Source: Cryptococcus deneoformans JEC21
Taxonomy: Eukaryota > Basidiomycota > Tremellomycetes > Tremellales > Cryptococcaceae
Direction of reading: 5' to 3'
NCBI RefSeq assembly: GCF_000091045.1
Contig: NC_006681.1
Location: forward strand, 90,001 to 154,000
Length of the DNA stretch: 64,000 bases
The position numbers and the translations under genes are program-made. This document shows, piece by piece, positions 34,603 to 45,859 of this stretch (position 1 is the stretch's first letter; the number at the start of each line of letters is the position of its first letter). The notes under the pieces are model-generated. The model made no database searches. It saw nothing but the letters and a program-made list of their open reading frames with translations, and had not been told where the DNA came from.

Positions 34603-37302
34603 CTATTGAAGGCGCATAGATTTTCGGGGGCGTCTAGCCAATACAATATCGTCTTTTCCATCCTCCTTTACACTATCGACCGCCGAGTCCATCATAACGG
34701 ATGCGTCAATGTTCTCATTTACTGGGGCGTTATTTGTCCTATCAATACTCTCCGAACCTTCACCTTCCGAGTCAATGCTATTAGCCCTCTTTTCATCTTC
34801 TAGCTTGCGTTTTTGTTGTTTTGAAAGAGATGTGGGTGATGTCGACGTAGGAGCAGACGGCGAAACGGCGTTGACCGGGTTACCAGCAACACATGGAGAG
34901 ACAAGTGATACTGGGGTGTTGATGCCTATTGCAGCGCTTGTTTGTTTGATGCTTGCCTTTTTAGAGGGTATATTGCATATTTCTGGAGTATTGAGATGCA
35001 ATTTGGTCATCGGTTGAGAGAAATCGTCTGACCCCTCAAAACCACTTTTTAACCTTGTGCTAGAGACCGTGGCGGGCCTCTGCCAGTTTGCGCTTCCAGG
35101 ACCATAGTTAAAGTCAGGTTGTAATGAATCGAAAGATTGGATGGACCACATAGAATCACCGCCAAGACCCATGCGTTGCGACTCAATTGGCTGCGAAGAG
35201 GGCTCAGAAAGCCATTCATGATCCAAGGCTTGGGCCATCGTCATGCGCTTGGCGGGATCTTTGTCCAAGAGCCTCAAAATGAAATCGATTGCTGGGCCAT
35301 ATCAACAAATGCGGAAGTCGAAAAAAAAAAGGGAACTTACCTTGCTGGCTCACGTTTCGCTGCTCCAACAGGGACACATCAGGTGGTTGAGTAAAACGGG
35401 CTCGAATCCGTTGCTTAACATATGATTAGCGTCTCAGAGAACTAGAACCCAAAATCCAGATCGGTACATACCTCCACAGGAAGTTTGCTATCTTCGTCAA
35501 ATGGTAAAGCCTTGGTCATCATGCTGCAAACAAAACTGTCAGATGATAGTAAATAAATAGCGTGGTAATGACAATGAATTACCTATAAACTATTATGCCG
35601 ACAGACCAGGAGTCCACCACGTTTTCGTATCCTGGTTGCTGCTCTGTTTGCATGACAATCTCCGGAGCCAAATACTGCGGGGTTCCGACCATGGATACAA
35701 GCATAGTGTTTGTGTGGACTAACATCATATTTAGCTCATCACAAAACCCACTAGAAATGGCACGCACTCATCTTAGCCAAGCCAAAATCTGCAATTTTGA
35801 CGATTCGAGCACCTTCATGTTCTTTTGTCAAAAGAATATTCTGCAATTGCGTTTGTTTGGTATCATGGGCATCGTATGGGCACATGGGATGAAACTTACC
35901 TCTGGCTTCAAGTCTCTATGAGTGATGCCTTTTGAATGCTAGCAATTGTTGAGCTTGGGTCACATGGACAAGATCGATTTCAGTATGATACTCACTGTGT
36001 AGGCCATTGCACGGCAGATCTGAACTGTGAGTTCAGCAGCGTGTTGCTCAGCTAGCAATTCTCAATTAGACGATAGTTCAAACCAAAAATAAAGTACTGG
36101 TAAAGCACGCACGGAGACCGCCTTGCTCTTCTGGCCAGTCCATGATGTAATCCAAAAGATCACCTCCATCTACATACTCCAGAACAAGACAGATATGTTG
36201 AGGGTCTTCGTACCAGTCAATCAGCCGACATATGTTTTCCTATGAGTTCCATGAGCATCATGATTGGAAAAATAATGGTTCTATCACCTACGTGCTCCAG
36301 ACTTCTAGTGATATTGATTTCTCGGTGAAACAGCTGAAGAGTCTTGTCGTTGCCGGCAAAGCGATGTTTGACGATTTGCTACGCTTTGTCAGACTCTAGA
36401 TATGACGATGAAGGTGTCATGTTTTTTCTCACTTTGATGGCTCGCATATTCCCCGTTTCTACGTCCACAGCTTTGTGAACTTCCGCAAACGTCCCTTTCC
36501 CCAAGCTGGATCGATTTATGAGTATCAGCTTAGAATCCCCCAGAAACGCAATCCCCACGACTTACCGATCGAGTAATTGATATTTCTCGTAAACCTGGCC
36601 TACAGGTTCGAGATCGCCACTATTGCTTGAGGCTTGCCCATTCTTTAATCTCTTGCCCCCAACAGAACGATATATATATCGAACGTCGTGATAGTCAAGA
36701 GTGCCCGCATGACCTAGTGATATCTCATCGCCATGCCGTAAAAGGCGCCTGGTGTTGATACGAGCGCCATTAACCTGCGCGGTTTAGTCTACCAGTAAGT
36801 TGCTGTAATTTAAGAACAACCCACAAATGTCCCGTTACTGCTCTTCAAATCTTCTACCCATACTTCGGGCTCACCCTCTCCTTCTTTCCATGCCCTGGCG
36901 GTGTCATTAGACGGTTCCAGATTCTTTGCATTTTGCATCCCGAGAGTAAAGCGACAGTGTGTGTTGGAGACTCTCTTTTCGGGGAGTATAACATCATTTC
37001 CAAGAGTATACGGTCCTCTTCCCAGCTGAATATAGGGCTTGCTCCAGGGCACTTTTAGGATCCCGCGGTCCGAGTGGGTGGAGATGAAGATCGCCCCTGA
37101 AAGTATTGAACAGATCAAGGAAACGATATCAGTCAATGGTCGATAATGACTACTTTCACTTACAGTATTTTCTGCGTGGCTCGACCTGACTGCTGATGAA
37201 CGCCTGTGTGTTTTGAGTTTGGCTATACGCCGGCTGGGACAGCTGGGTGGGCTCAAAGACATCGTCACTGTGTGGGGGCTGTTGGGAAGGAGTTTGCGAC
37301 AT
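34603..37302 (-). CDS. RAD53: FHA-domain checkpoint kinase (Rad53/Cds1/Chk2)
   Basis: A DNA-damage and replication checkpoint Ser/Thr kinase. About a dozen exons. The N-terminus MSQTPSQQPPHSDDVFEPTQ LSQ is an SQ/TQ cluster, with further TQ and SQ pairs that are probable ATM/ATR phosphorylation sites. The FHA domain has YIQLGRGPYTLGNDVIL, KRVSNTHCRF and DLKSSNGTFV. The kinase has LGKGTFAEVHKA, the lysine in MRAIK, the hinge LVLEYVDGGDLLDYI, the catalytic loop ITHRDLKPEN, KIADFGLAK, and GTPQYLAPEI, then DPAKRMTMAQALDHEWL. A Ser/Thr-rich tail ends RPRKSMRLQ, which could be a nuclear signal. There is a single FHA domain, as in Chk2/Cds1; S. cerevisiae Rad53 has two. It shares a 283 bp divergent promoter with the BSD-domain gene. 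Confidence 0.93.
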
Positions 37303-37585
37303 TGCAAGGGTACGCAGGGACGTGGGGTGAAAGGTGCGGAGATGGCCCGATTCCAGCCCCTGTGGAGGTGAGTTGGGAGGCGGGGTGGCAGAAGTGGGTG
37401 GAGAGCAGCCTGAACACCACTGAGGAACGCGCCGAAATGGCCATTGCACTACAGCGCGTCGCCTTTGAAGAAAGTGGAGGTATGTGTTACGTAAAATACC
37501 CACGACATCGTTGTGTTACTCTGCGAATTGAATAGCAGCTACGTTCCCACGTACTGTATCACCCAATCCCTTGATCTGCTTCACC

Positions 37586-39330
37586 ATGTCAGACAACCAG
37601 CATCTGCAAGGCCAATCTAGTGTCCCAGAAACGCCCGCAAATACGTCAGAAGTTGATACATCGGGCGCGCCGGCCGCAGCAAGCAGCGTCGGGCCCGCTT
37701 CGAGCGAGGGGACAGATCAACAGGACCCTGTCGTGTCGACTTCTTCTTCAAAAGTACAAGATATACTACAGCAAAGCATCAATCGCGACAACTTTCAGGA
37801 AGAAGTTGGACAGGTGATGGGCACCATAAACAGTTGGTGGGGGGGCGTCAAGAAACAAGTACGATCCCATCCTACTCAGTAGTGTCTATTGTGCTGATCA
37901 AGTCCATGTCTAGTCCGTGTCTACTTTGGCGACTTTAAAGGCCGATATAGATAAAACAGTGACCCAAGCCCAAGCTGACTTTGAATACCTCAAGGCAGCT
38001 AAAATTGAAGTGGTACGCAAAGACGCCACTTCCGAGCCCACTAGAGTGTCAGCCAAGGAGGATCAAGATATCAGTGCAGATACTTTGAAAGAAGAACCGA
38101 TAAGTGTCCAAAACGATCAGGACAAGGGAAAAGGGAAAGAAACGGCACAGTCATCGGCAACGAATCAGACGAGCCCCCCTGCTTTCTTTACGAAACTCGC
38201 TTCTTCAACTAGTCAACTTCAGCAATCACTCCTATCCGCTGTACAGTTTACACTCGATGCCACAACTGCCAACTCGGCACTGTCCAATCCAAATGCCTTC
38301 CGTCAGCAACTTGTGGATAATCTACGCCTGGCCTCCGCTCGAGAGAACTTGCAGCTTTCAGTCAAACAAGCTGAAAAACTGGCTGAAGAATATCTGCGCA
38401 AAGGAGACCAGTGGGTCAAAGGTGCTGAGAAGTGGATGGAAGAGGCTGTTAAAGTCGTACCTCCAGAGGGAGAAGAGACTCACGTGGTCAACATCGGCTG
38501 GGATGGCGGAGATTGGTACTCCTTTTCAACTTCTGATAATACCCCTCTGCACATATCAACGATTGACAATGGTGCCCCTGGTCCCTCAGCTGCTGGTACC
38601 CAGGTCAAGGTTCTGGCCAGCTCTCGTAAGGATGCACTTTTGAAGCGCCTTCGAGAAGATAAGCAACTTTTGTTGGTTGATCCTGAAGGTGAAGGGGAAA
38701 CTGAGAAAAGGAAAGCAGAGTTCCGTGACTGGGTTAAGACACAATGGGAAGCACAAAAGACAAATGGGCGACTGGAGGATGAGGGTCTTGTGGGTCATAT
38801 TAGGATGGAGCTTGGTAAGTGACTTCCATGTTGGGATCCCTGAGAATATGATACTTATATAAATGTCTTCTTACCCACTACTCTCATCAGTGCCTGAGTA
38901 CCTCACAGATGAGCAATTCTGGCAACGTTATCTATTCCACAAACATATGATTGAAGAGGAAGAGCAGAAGAGGAAACTGCTCTTGCAAAGTGAGTGAGCA
39001 GTATTCCTGTCATGCTCCTGTTGCTAATTTTTTTTTCTTTGGGTAGCTTCTCAACAAGACCAGTCAGATGATTTCAACTGGGATGATGAGCCTGAAGAAA
39101 CTACCCCCCTGGGTGATGGGCAGGCATCCCATGGTGTAGTCACCCCTAAGGTCAGCCCAGTTGGCAAACTACCTAGTTCAGTGTTCAGTCACTCAAAGGC
39201 AAAACTTGCTACTTTGGACTCAACAAGCCCACATGACTCGGAGGAGAGCTATGACCTAGTCAGTGATCAGGGAGGGAAGACTGCCAGGGCTGCCCCTCCT
39301 GTGGGAGATGATGATTCTGACTGGGAGTGA
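37586..39330 (+). CDS. BSD-domain protein (Dos2-like)
   Basis: Four exons (37586-37857, 37913-38814, about 38891-38991, about 39047-39330) give roughly 520 aa. The N-terminus is Ser/Thr/Gln-rich, followed by VMGTINSWWGGVKKQ and a helical coiled region (ADIDKTVTQAQADFEYLKAA, LRLASARENLQLSVKQAEKL). The BSD domain ends with EYLTDEQFWQRYLFHKHMI, containing the conserved W-x-R-Y-x-F-x-K core of BSD domains. The acidic tail ends DDDSDWE, typical of this subgroup. BSD domains occur in TFIIH p62 and synapse-associated proteins; in yeast the related Dos2 is poorly understood. A role cannot be fixed here. The last two exons are nearly free of CpG, unlike the CpG-rich first exons, though the reading frame is intact. 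Confidence 0.82.
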
Positions 39331-39727
39331 CAATGATTAGTTCTGCCACTTGTTATTTGTTGTTGTATATACTAGCCAAACCAAGCTCATGTCAAATATT
39401 TTACAGATAGGAAAAGACTATGATAAAAAAAGTTTCAGATAGAACTGATCCCTTGGATGTTTTTTGGGTTTCCTAGCTGAAGATGCAGACATGGTAACAA
39501 TTTACTTGCTCATGAGACTGAAACTTATGCTTTCAGAATATTGCAATCTGTGTAAGAGGTAGGACATGTCTTAAATGGCCCACACCCTTTTTAGGACCCA
39601 TAAAGCTGTTTGCATATGAAGGGATGGTTTTCCCTCAACCAGAAATGTGATGGGGCCTGGGGAGATTGGCATCATGCATGATATGTTCTGCCATCATTGA
39701 TGGTTGTAAGGATGTAGAGGGACAAGA

Positions 39728-39860
39728 TGTAAGGGCAGAGCCCTCACCACCAATTGTTTTCAATCATGGTAGGATTTATTCCTATGCATTGTTTGGATGA
39801 CATTTGGTAGGTGTAATTTGATGCCGAGGTGCAGCAGCAGACTCCGCCGCGATCTCTGTT
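39728..39860 (+). repeat. Decayed LTR fragment related to family 2
   Basis: Starts TGTAAGGGCAGAGCCCTCAC and continues with AGGATTTATTCCTATGCATT and TTGGTAGGTGTAATTTGATG. It is collinear with the first 100 bp of the intact family 2 LTRs at 53648 and 59225, then with their GGACTTCGCCGGATCTCTG section after an internal loss. Most differences are transitions. The 3' end is not identifiable and no target duplication is visible. Confidence 0.75.
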
Positions 39861-40299
39861 CCATGCATGGTAATTCACTGTGAATAATTTAGTCCTTACA
39901 CGGAATTCCGGGTAGGACAAATGCTTCTGTAAAGGTCTTCTATACAGTCTCCACTTAACAAGTAAATTTAATTATCCTCTAGTAGGGGTAGACAAAATGC
40001 AGTTCATTTTTATTTTTTTATTTCTGTAAGGGAAGCAAAGGGAGACCTGATTTCAGGGTGGTGGCTCAGGAAATGATGACAGAGAGTCTAGAATAGGCCC
40101 ATAGAAATTAATGAATTTGCTTTGTGATGCAAGTGATGACCTTGACAGAGACACATCTGTCTTTGCAACATGATAATCATGCCTGTTGCATTCTGAATCC
40201 TATCCTCTTCAACATCCAGCACTCCGAGAGCAGTTTACCACCCTACATCAGCAAACCTGACAAGCTCCAATGTAACACAATCACAAGCAATCATGCCTT

Positions 40300-40650
40300 G
40301 TTTTGCCTGATCATGCAAAATCAAATCCCATATTGAAAGTCACTGTGATCAGTAAGAGTAGCCACCTAACAATGTGCTTGAATGTTGAGATCATGCCCGA
40401 TCATGTTATGTGGTTGCCTGATCAAAGGACGGAATGTATGATCATGTAACTTAAGAGACATGATCATATGGGCAAAATGCAAGATTGGATGGCTGTTCTG
40501 CCTGATCATGATATATATGAAGCATGATCTTGGAATGTGTGCATTATGATCAGTAACAATAAATGCATGGTCAGGCAATAGGGGTCATGGTCAGGCAATA
40601 GGTTATTTGATCATGCAATGGGGCTTATGATCATGCAATCCCTGATCTGA
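40300..40650. repeat. Cluster of GATCATG / palindromic TGATCA repeats
   Basis: At least eight GATCATG heptamers, often in the palindrome CATGATCATG or extended to TGATCATGCAA, lie irregularly within 350 bp, together with a duplicated CATGGTCAGGCAATAGG. Related single copies begin near 40160. Spacing is not constant, so this is not a simple tandem array. Confidence 0.75.
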
Positions 40651-40699
40651 TGCCTGGGGGCGATTGTTGGTTCATTCAGTATTATCCATTTATGCATAG

Positions 40700-41145
40700 T
40701 GTTACAACTCGTCCCCAACAAGGTCCGGCCTTGGAGGAGACGAGATAGAAAGCCGTAGTTTAACTAAGCAATGAGATATATGTATGATATACCTCTTGAC
40801 ACTTGTCTGTTGGCATATGGTATAGGGCGGAGGTATATTCGCTTGGGAAGATCAGGCAAGCTTATATACTAGTGGAGTAAGTTTATGGCGAAGGTGGTGC
40901 AAGGTAAGACGAGAGTGAGCACTGGGAGCTCAAGGACCTTTCGCAAAGTAACTTATGAAATATTGATCTTCGAGGGAAGAAGATCAAGATCAAGGACAGA
41001 GCTCCCCTTTATATACTTCTACAGAAATCTATTTATATCCTTTGAGGTCCAGCTGGACCTTCTTATCTGAACGGATCTTGCCTTCCTATTACGTAACTCC
41101 CTCCTATGATCTCTTATCTCTTCTTCTTTGTGCAGGCTCGTGACA
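40700..41145. mobile_element. Solo LTR with perfect 5-bp target site duplication
   Basis: A 446 bp unit beginning TGTTACAACTCG and ending CTCGTGACA, with near-inverted TG...CA ends. It is flanked on both sides by CATAG (40695-40699 and 41146-41150). This is the footprint of an LTR retrotransposon reduced to one LTR by recombination. Its sequence does not match the two gypsy LTR families to the right, so it represents a third family. Orientation cannot be told. CpG content is normal, unlike the DNA on its left. Confidence 0.85.
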
Positions 41146-41303
41146 CATAGCAATTTCATTGATGCAGTCAGACAAGATGCATGCCATACTCTGCTCTTAT
41201 AAATACATATGCTTAAAGCAGACAAAGGTACAAAATGGAGTTTGTTAAACTCCAAACATTGTCCAGCGGGTCTGAGCATTATGATCTGCCAACCTACCTC
41301 TCT

Positions 41304-41333
41304 CACTATGGGACCTGCGGCGGCTTAATTTAA
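41304..41333 (+). repeat. CACTA left terminal inverted repeat
   Basis: CACTATGGGACCTGCGGCGG followed by CTTAATTTAA. It matches the reverse complement of 47408-47437 except T for C at base 13. Confidence 0.93.
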
Positions 41334-41879
41334 ACTTTTCTATCCCTTTTTCGGCTTATTTTGACAATTAATAATGGCTCGTTTTAAGCCTTTTTGAGGC
41401 TTGCATTTTATAAGACCATTTCGGGCTTGGGCTGGCAATCCGATTTAGGGCTTGTTTCAAGCCTTTATTTACAACTTGCATATACGTCATCATTTTTTGT
41501 CTCAAAAGGCTTGTACTACTGACCAAATATTACATATGGCATCATGGCATAGAGATGCATTCTCATTTATTTCCTTCTTCGTCTTCTGTGGTCTTTTCCA
41601 CCCCCAGATCCCACCCAGCACTAGGAACATCATGCATAGAGACATTCGCTCTAAAAAGGAGCCCAAACTACGAGAAACTAAACAAAGAAGAGGCTAGAAG
41701 AGAGAATGATAAATGAAGAAAAAATATAGAAGAGCCGTGACAAAACTGAGGTAAATCGGAACAGAGGCGAAAGAAGAGAGTGGCCGTGACAGAGGTAAAG
41801 TAAATAGTAACAGGGAAGGGATGGTGGGTAACTACAGGAAAGCAAGTCGGTAGGTAGGAATATAAGTGACAAGGGTGAA

Positions 41880-41960
41880 GATGAAATGAATTTGAATTTG
41901 AAGATGATGAAGAAGATGAAGATGAAGATGAAGATGATGGAAGATGATGGAAGCTAGACA
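41880..41960 (+). repeat. GAAGAT/GATGGA microsatellite
   Basis: An imperfect run of GATGAA, GAAGAT and GATGATGGA units inside the transposon, downstream of the transposase stop codon. Confidence 0.8.
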
Positions 41961-42075
41961 CAAAGACAGACTCAGTTGAACGATGGACTGGGGACAGACA
42001 CTCAACTGCACGGGGCCTGCCACACCCATCCTCCACTCAATAACCCCAGCTAACGCTTTAGCTGCCCATTTACAC

Positions 42076-45000
42076 TTACACCAAAGACACGCGGCTGTAG
42101 GGCGTGCCCCTGTCAATTATATAGGTCGTGCCAGGTTTTGAGATACTCTTAACCCTTCCAACCAGTTCATTGACAGAGGCCAGATCCACCATCTCCTCCG
42201 CCTGGTACTCTTTATAATAGCTCCATTCATGGTTGCCAATATAGTGCTTATGTGACACCACTGGTTTGATGTGGGCGAAGGCGAGAGTAACAGGAGGGGT
42301 GTCGGAGGATTTGGGGTGATGGGGGAGGTCAATGGTGATCAAGTTCAGGAGCTCACCATAACATAGGTGGTCCTCAAACTCGACATGCCTGGTTGGATGG
42401 CGCCTATTCTGGTCGATAGACACCATATACTACAACCAACATTTCATCATCAATTTCTAAAGTTCTCTTCAGACTAAATAGAGTCTAACTCACCGAGACA
42501 AAGGAGGCACACCTTCTGTCCTCCTCAGCTGTATCCATCCTCGACACACGAATGGAATCGCCACCATTCAACACTCGAACACGGTTCCACACCCTCAACT
42601 TCCCTTTGACACTAAAGCTCTAAGCTCAACAGTCGGTGGGATATCGTGTTGGGTGGTCATTGTGTTGATGAGCTTATTCATCAGGTTGTGTCGGATGACA
42701 CCTTGGGCGTCCTTGGTCGGGGAGGACAAAGCATAATGTGCATCTGAGCAGGCATCAATTATAAATCAAGCGCTATATGATATGACTTGGACTTACATGA
42801 CGGCAAGACCGTCTCATACCGCTTAGGAGGGGCTTCATCATCACTCACCCTTCCTCTACCTCCCCAGTGAAGGTCGTATTTGTTCGCAATGTGTTGTAGA
42901 TGACTCTTGACCAAAATCCGCTGGGACATGCTAGCATAAGGGTGTCGCATATTCCTTAGATTTCGGCCAAGATCACCACAATAACATTCCATTGCAAACT
43001 GCCACGATACCCAAATGGGCCCCATCATCTCGATAATTAGACCGAAGTGAAAGACTGAATGCACCTGAGCCGAACAAACATGGAGATGGCTAGGCTTGTT
43101 CCCGTGGTAGAGACTAAATGAAATCAATGTCTAAGAAGAGTTCATAATGTAATCTGAATATGCAACTCACCGGTAAAAATCCACACCCCACTTAATCCAG
43201 TCTGTCTTCAGACCCGCAAGGCGTTCCCTCGGCATCTCATAGGCCAGGCATTCTCTGACAAGGCTCGAAAACCGCATAAAATGCTTGTAGAACCTTGATT
43301 CAAGTAATCCATCCAGCAAAACTGGTGCAATATACTGCAGCCAAAAAGACCATGTGTCAGCTGTGCATGCCTGCCTATTCTTGACGAAGTCCGGTGGTCT
43401 AGCAGCAAATGATGAGGGGATTGTCGCACCGGCAGCAGCAGTTGATTCGCCAACAGCTGCCCACTGACGAGTAGTAAGGACAAAGTCCTCATCAGCCAAG
43501 TCCTTGACAGCCCCTGAGAGAAGGTTAACTTGAAGTTTGAGGATGTTCTCAAAAAGGTTGTGCATTGCATCAACGGGGAATGAAAGAGGAAAGTCGATAG
43601 TGGGGAGTTTTTCAAGGATGGACAGACCCTTGATACCATGTTTCTGCCCAAGTCTTTCTTTCTCAGCTGCGCTAGATGCAGCAGCCACCTCTCGGGCTTG
43701 GCGAATGAACTGGTAATGGGTGTGACAAGGTAGGTTATAGGGATCATGGTCGGGTACAGTCAGATCGGTTGCAGATGATTGGAGGGGGAGGTACAGTTGG
43801 TTGGGGTTACAGTTTTGGGAATGTCGGACTGAGGTTGCGTTGCACATCCGACAGGGGTGGAAGCTTCCAGTGCCCTTCATGTGCATGATCATTGATACAG
43901 CAGGCGTATCCCCTGAAACATAAAGGAGATGCGCCCTGAGTGTAAAAAAACTTCCCAGATCGGCATCCCATGTATGCACTCCAACTGTGAGTTGCAAAAG
44001 CTCCTCCACTAATGGGTAGATGAAAGAATCAAAATCTTCTGGCTTTTTAGGGCCTGGGATGAGTCCCACCGACAGTATCTCGCGGGTATGGACCCTTTCT
44101 TCTGGTGGTAGGTTGAGATTGAAAAGCACCAGAGGCCAACACGTCCCTGAGCCATTGTCAAATGGGCAGAACCCATCCGATGAGAATGAGAGAGCAATAT
44201 CTCTGTCATCGGCAAAGTACTTGGTTCCGAGCTTTCTTCCATCCACCTCAATCTCTTTTTCCAAGAGTATTCTGTACATACTCCCATCAAATATGTCTTG
44301 GATATTGGAGTTATCGTATTCGCGGGTGCTCTTGTCTCGGTACATGAGTCTTTCCTTTGTTGATGGGTGGTTGTACATCTTCTGAAGCCTTGGAATAATC
44401 TTGATGTACAAAAACCTTTGGAATGGTTTCCCGTTTCGGTCGAATCTGTCTGCACCACACTTGGAGCACTTCTGATCTTTAGCATAAGGGCCGGCGAAGC
44501 AAAGACAAGAGTGCTTGCACATGTCATAATAATCGCAAAGGGTGTCTGAATAATTGTCGATTAGAGACTGTGCCTCTTTGAGGGAGATGAACGGTATATT
44601 GTTGGCATGGTCTGGAAGACTGTTGTATGCAGCTCGTGAGATGTTGTGATCGACCTTCCAACTATATAGGCCAATCTTATCAATGTCTTCTTCGCTCATT
44701 GCATACACTATCGGATAATGAGACAATGAGTTGGTGAATAGAAATCCTTATGAAAACAGAACTTACATCTCGGACCTGCTTCCCTCTTTTCTCTGGCGAC
44801 AGCCTGCTCATCCCATGATTCCATATCCTCCCTTCTCCCCCCCACGTCTAGATGGGACTGCGCATCCCTTAATTCTTCCTCTGACTCAGTGCCATGCTCT
44901 CCAGAAACAGATGGCGCTGCTGAATCATCTTCGTTGTCCGACACTGAAATCTGGCACTGCACTCTGGAAAGACTGTTGTTGATGAATGTCTGAAAAGCAG

Positions 45001-45202
45001 GATTGGACACTGAAGCTGGGGAATGGTCGACAAAGATGCTGCTCTGGGGTGTGGAAATGTCAGTGTGCGTTGGCCGAAGACTCACCTCAGACATTTCTGC
45101 ATCTCCGTCCCCTTGTGCTCCACCATTAGTTCCCTCTGCTTCCCCTGGCATGACGGAATTGTTACTGGCATCCCCCTCTTGCGCTTGTTGTAGGGTCCTC
45201 AT
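42076..45202 (-). CDS. Tnp2-family CACTA transposase
   Basis: The enzyme that excises and moves the element. Exon 1 (from 45202) encodes an acidic, Ser-rich leader (MRTLQQAQEGDASNN, then SDNEDDSAAPSVSGE). It splices at about 44765/44730 into a long exon (down to 43167). The conserved Tnp2 part shows a zinc-ribbon-like region (YYDMCKHSCLCFAGPYAKD, CSKCGADRF), FLYIKIIPRLQKMY, IALSFSSDGFCPFDNG, SVGLIPGPKKPEDFDSFIYP and WDADLGSFFTLRAHL, then GTGSFHPCRMCN and DFPLSFPVDAMHNLFENI. Later exons give MGPIWVSWQFAMECYCGDLG, YASMSQRILVKSHLQHI and KGKLRVWNRVRVLNGGDS, then HEWSYYKEYQAEEMVDLASV. These acidic and His positions (SDGF, DADLG, DAMHNLFEN) fit the DDE nuclease of CACTA elements. The frame is open across all exons, so it may be functional. 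Confidence 0.85.
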
Positions 45203-45859
45203 CTTCTCAAGGTGTCTGGTTCATGTGACTACAGTAACTCGTCGGTCGCAGTACGACAGTGTACAGTTGCATTCGATGATGCGTGCTTTGTAGTCTGTTG
45301 TGGGCATATTTCTTGCGATAGCTGGTTGAAAGAGTGGACAACGAGAAACGAAGATGATTGGATGATAGCAACAATCATGCATAATAGAAGATGATGAAAT
45401 GACAAAAGATTAAATTTGGTGCATTCATCTCACATGACTGATTTTTGGCAATGGCGCTTAATTACACTATAATTGTAACAAGGTCAACCTCGCTCATCTC
45501 TCTTCTTTCGAAGTGCTTCCATTGAATCTTCTATTTCTTCCTCTTTTTTTTTAAGATTCCCCTCACCACTTCATCAGCCAAAAAAATGTCGTCAGGGACA
45601 TAACGCATTCTCACTATAGGTCACAGGAGATGCTGTGGTGAGGAAAGTGCAGGGATGATATCATATGAGATCAGAGTGGGATTTTGGAGCAGAAGCGCAG
45701 CAAGCATAGTTAGAGTGGCAAATAATGCAGTGAGTGCATGTAGTACTTATATAATAAGTCCATAGTCCTGGCTTTACAGTGTGATGCCAGAAAGTTCAAC
45801 ACAAAATCTCACTAAATCTTTCACAACCTCACTTTCTATTTCTAGTCATTCTACCTACA
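45203..45859. promoter_or_regulatory. Divergent promoter inside the CACTA element
   Basis: 657 bp between the two element genes, with T-rich and AT-rich stretches. No coding signal. Confidence 0.4.

Larger units (their letters stand above)
38880..40690. other. CpG-depleted, TG/CA-rich boundary block
   Basis: From the third exon of the BSD gene to just before the solo LTR, CpG is almost absent. Between 39331 and about 39820 I count none, and between about 39940 and 40665 about four. The terminal coding exon (39047-39330) has a single one. Upstream exons and the flanking transposons have ordinary CpG numbers. The block contains no gene beyond the BSD 3' end. It holds a decayed LTR and a repeat cluster, listed separately. 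Confidence 0.8.

Noticed and set aside
40300..40650. Possible CRISPR-like array
   Set aside because: Repeats are short, palindromic and irregularly spaced in a eukaryotic genome; no cas genes.
41146..41303. Spacer between solo LTR and CACTA element as missing gag of copy A
   Set aside because: Its sequence does not match the gag 5' part in copy B (52259-52996).
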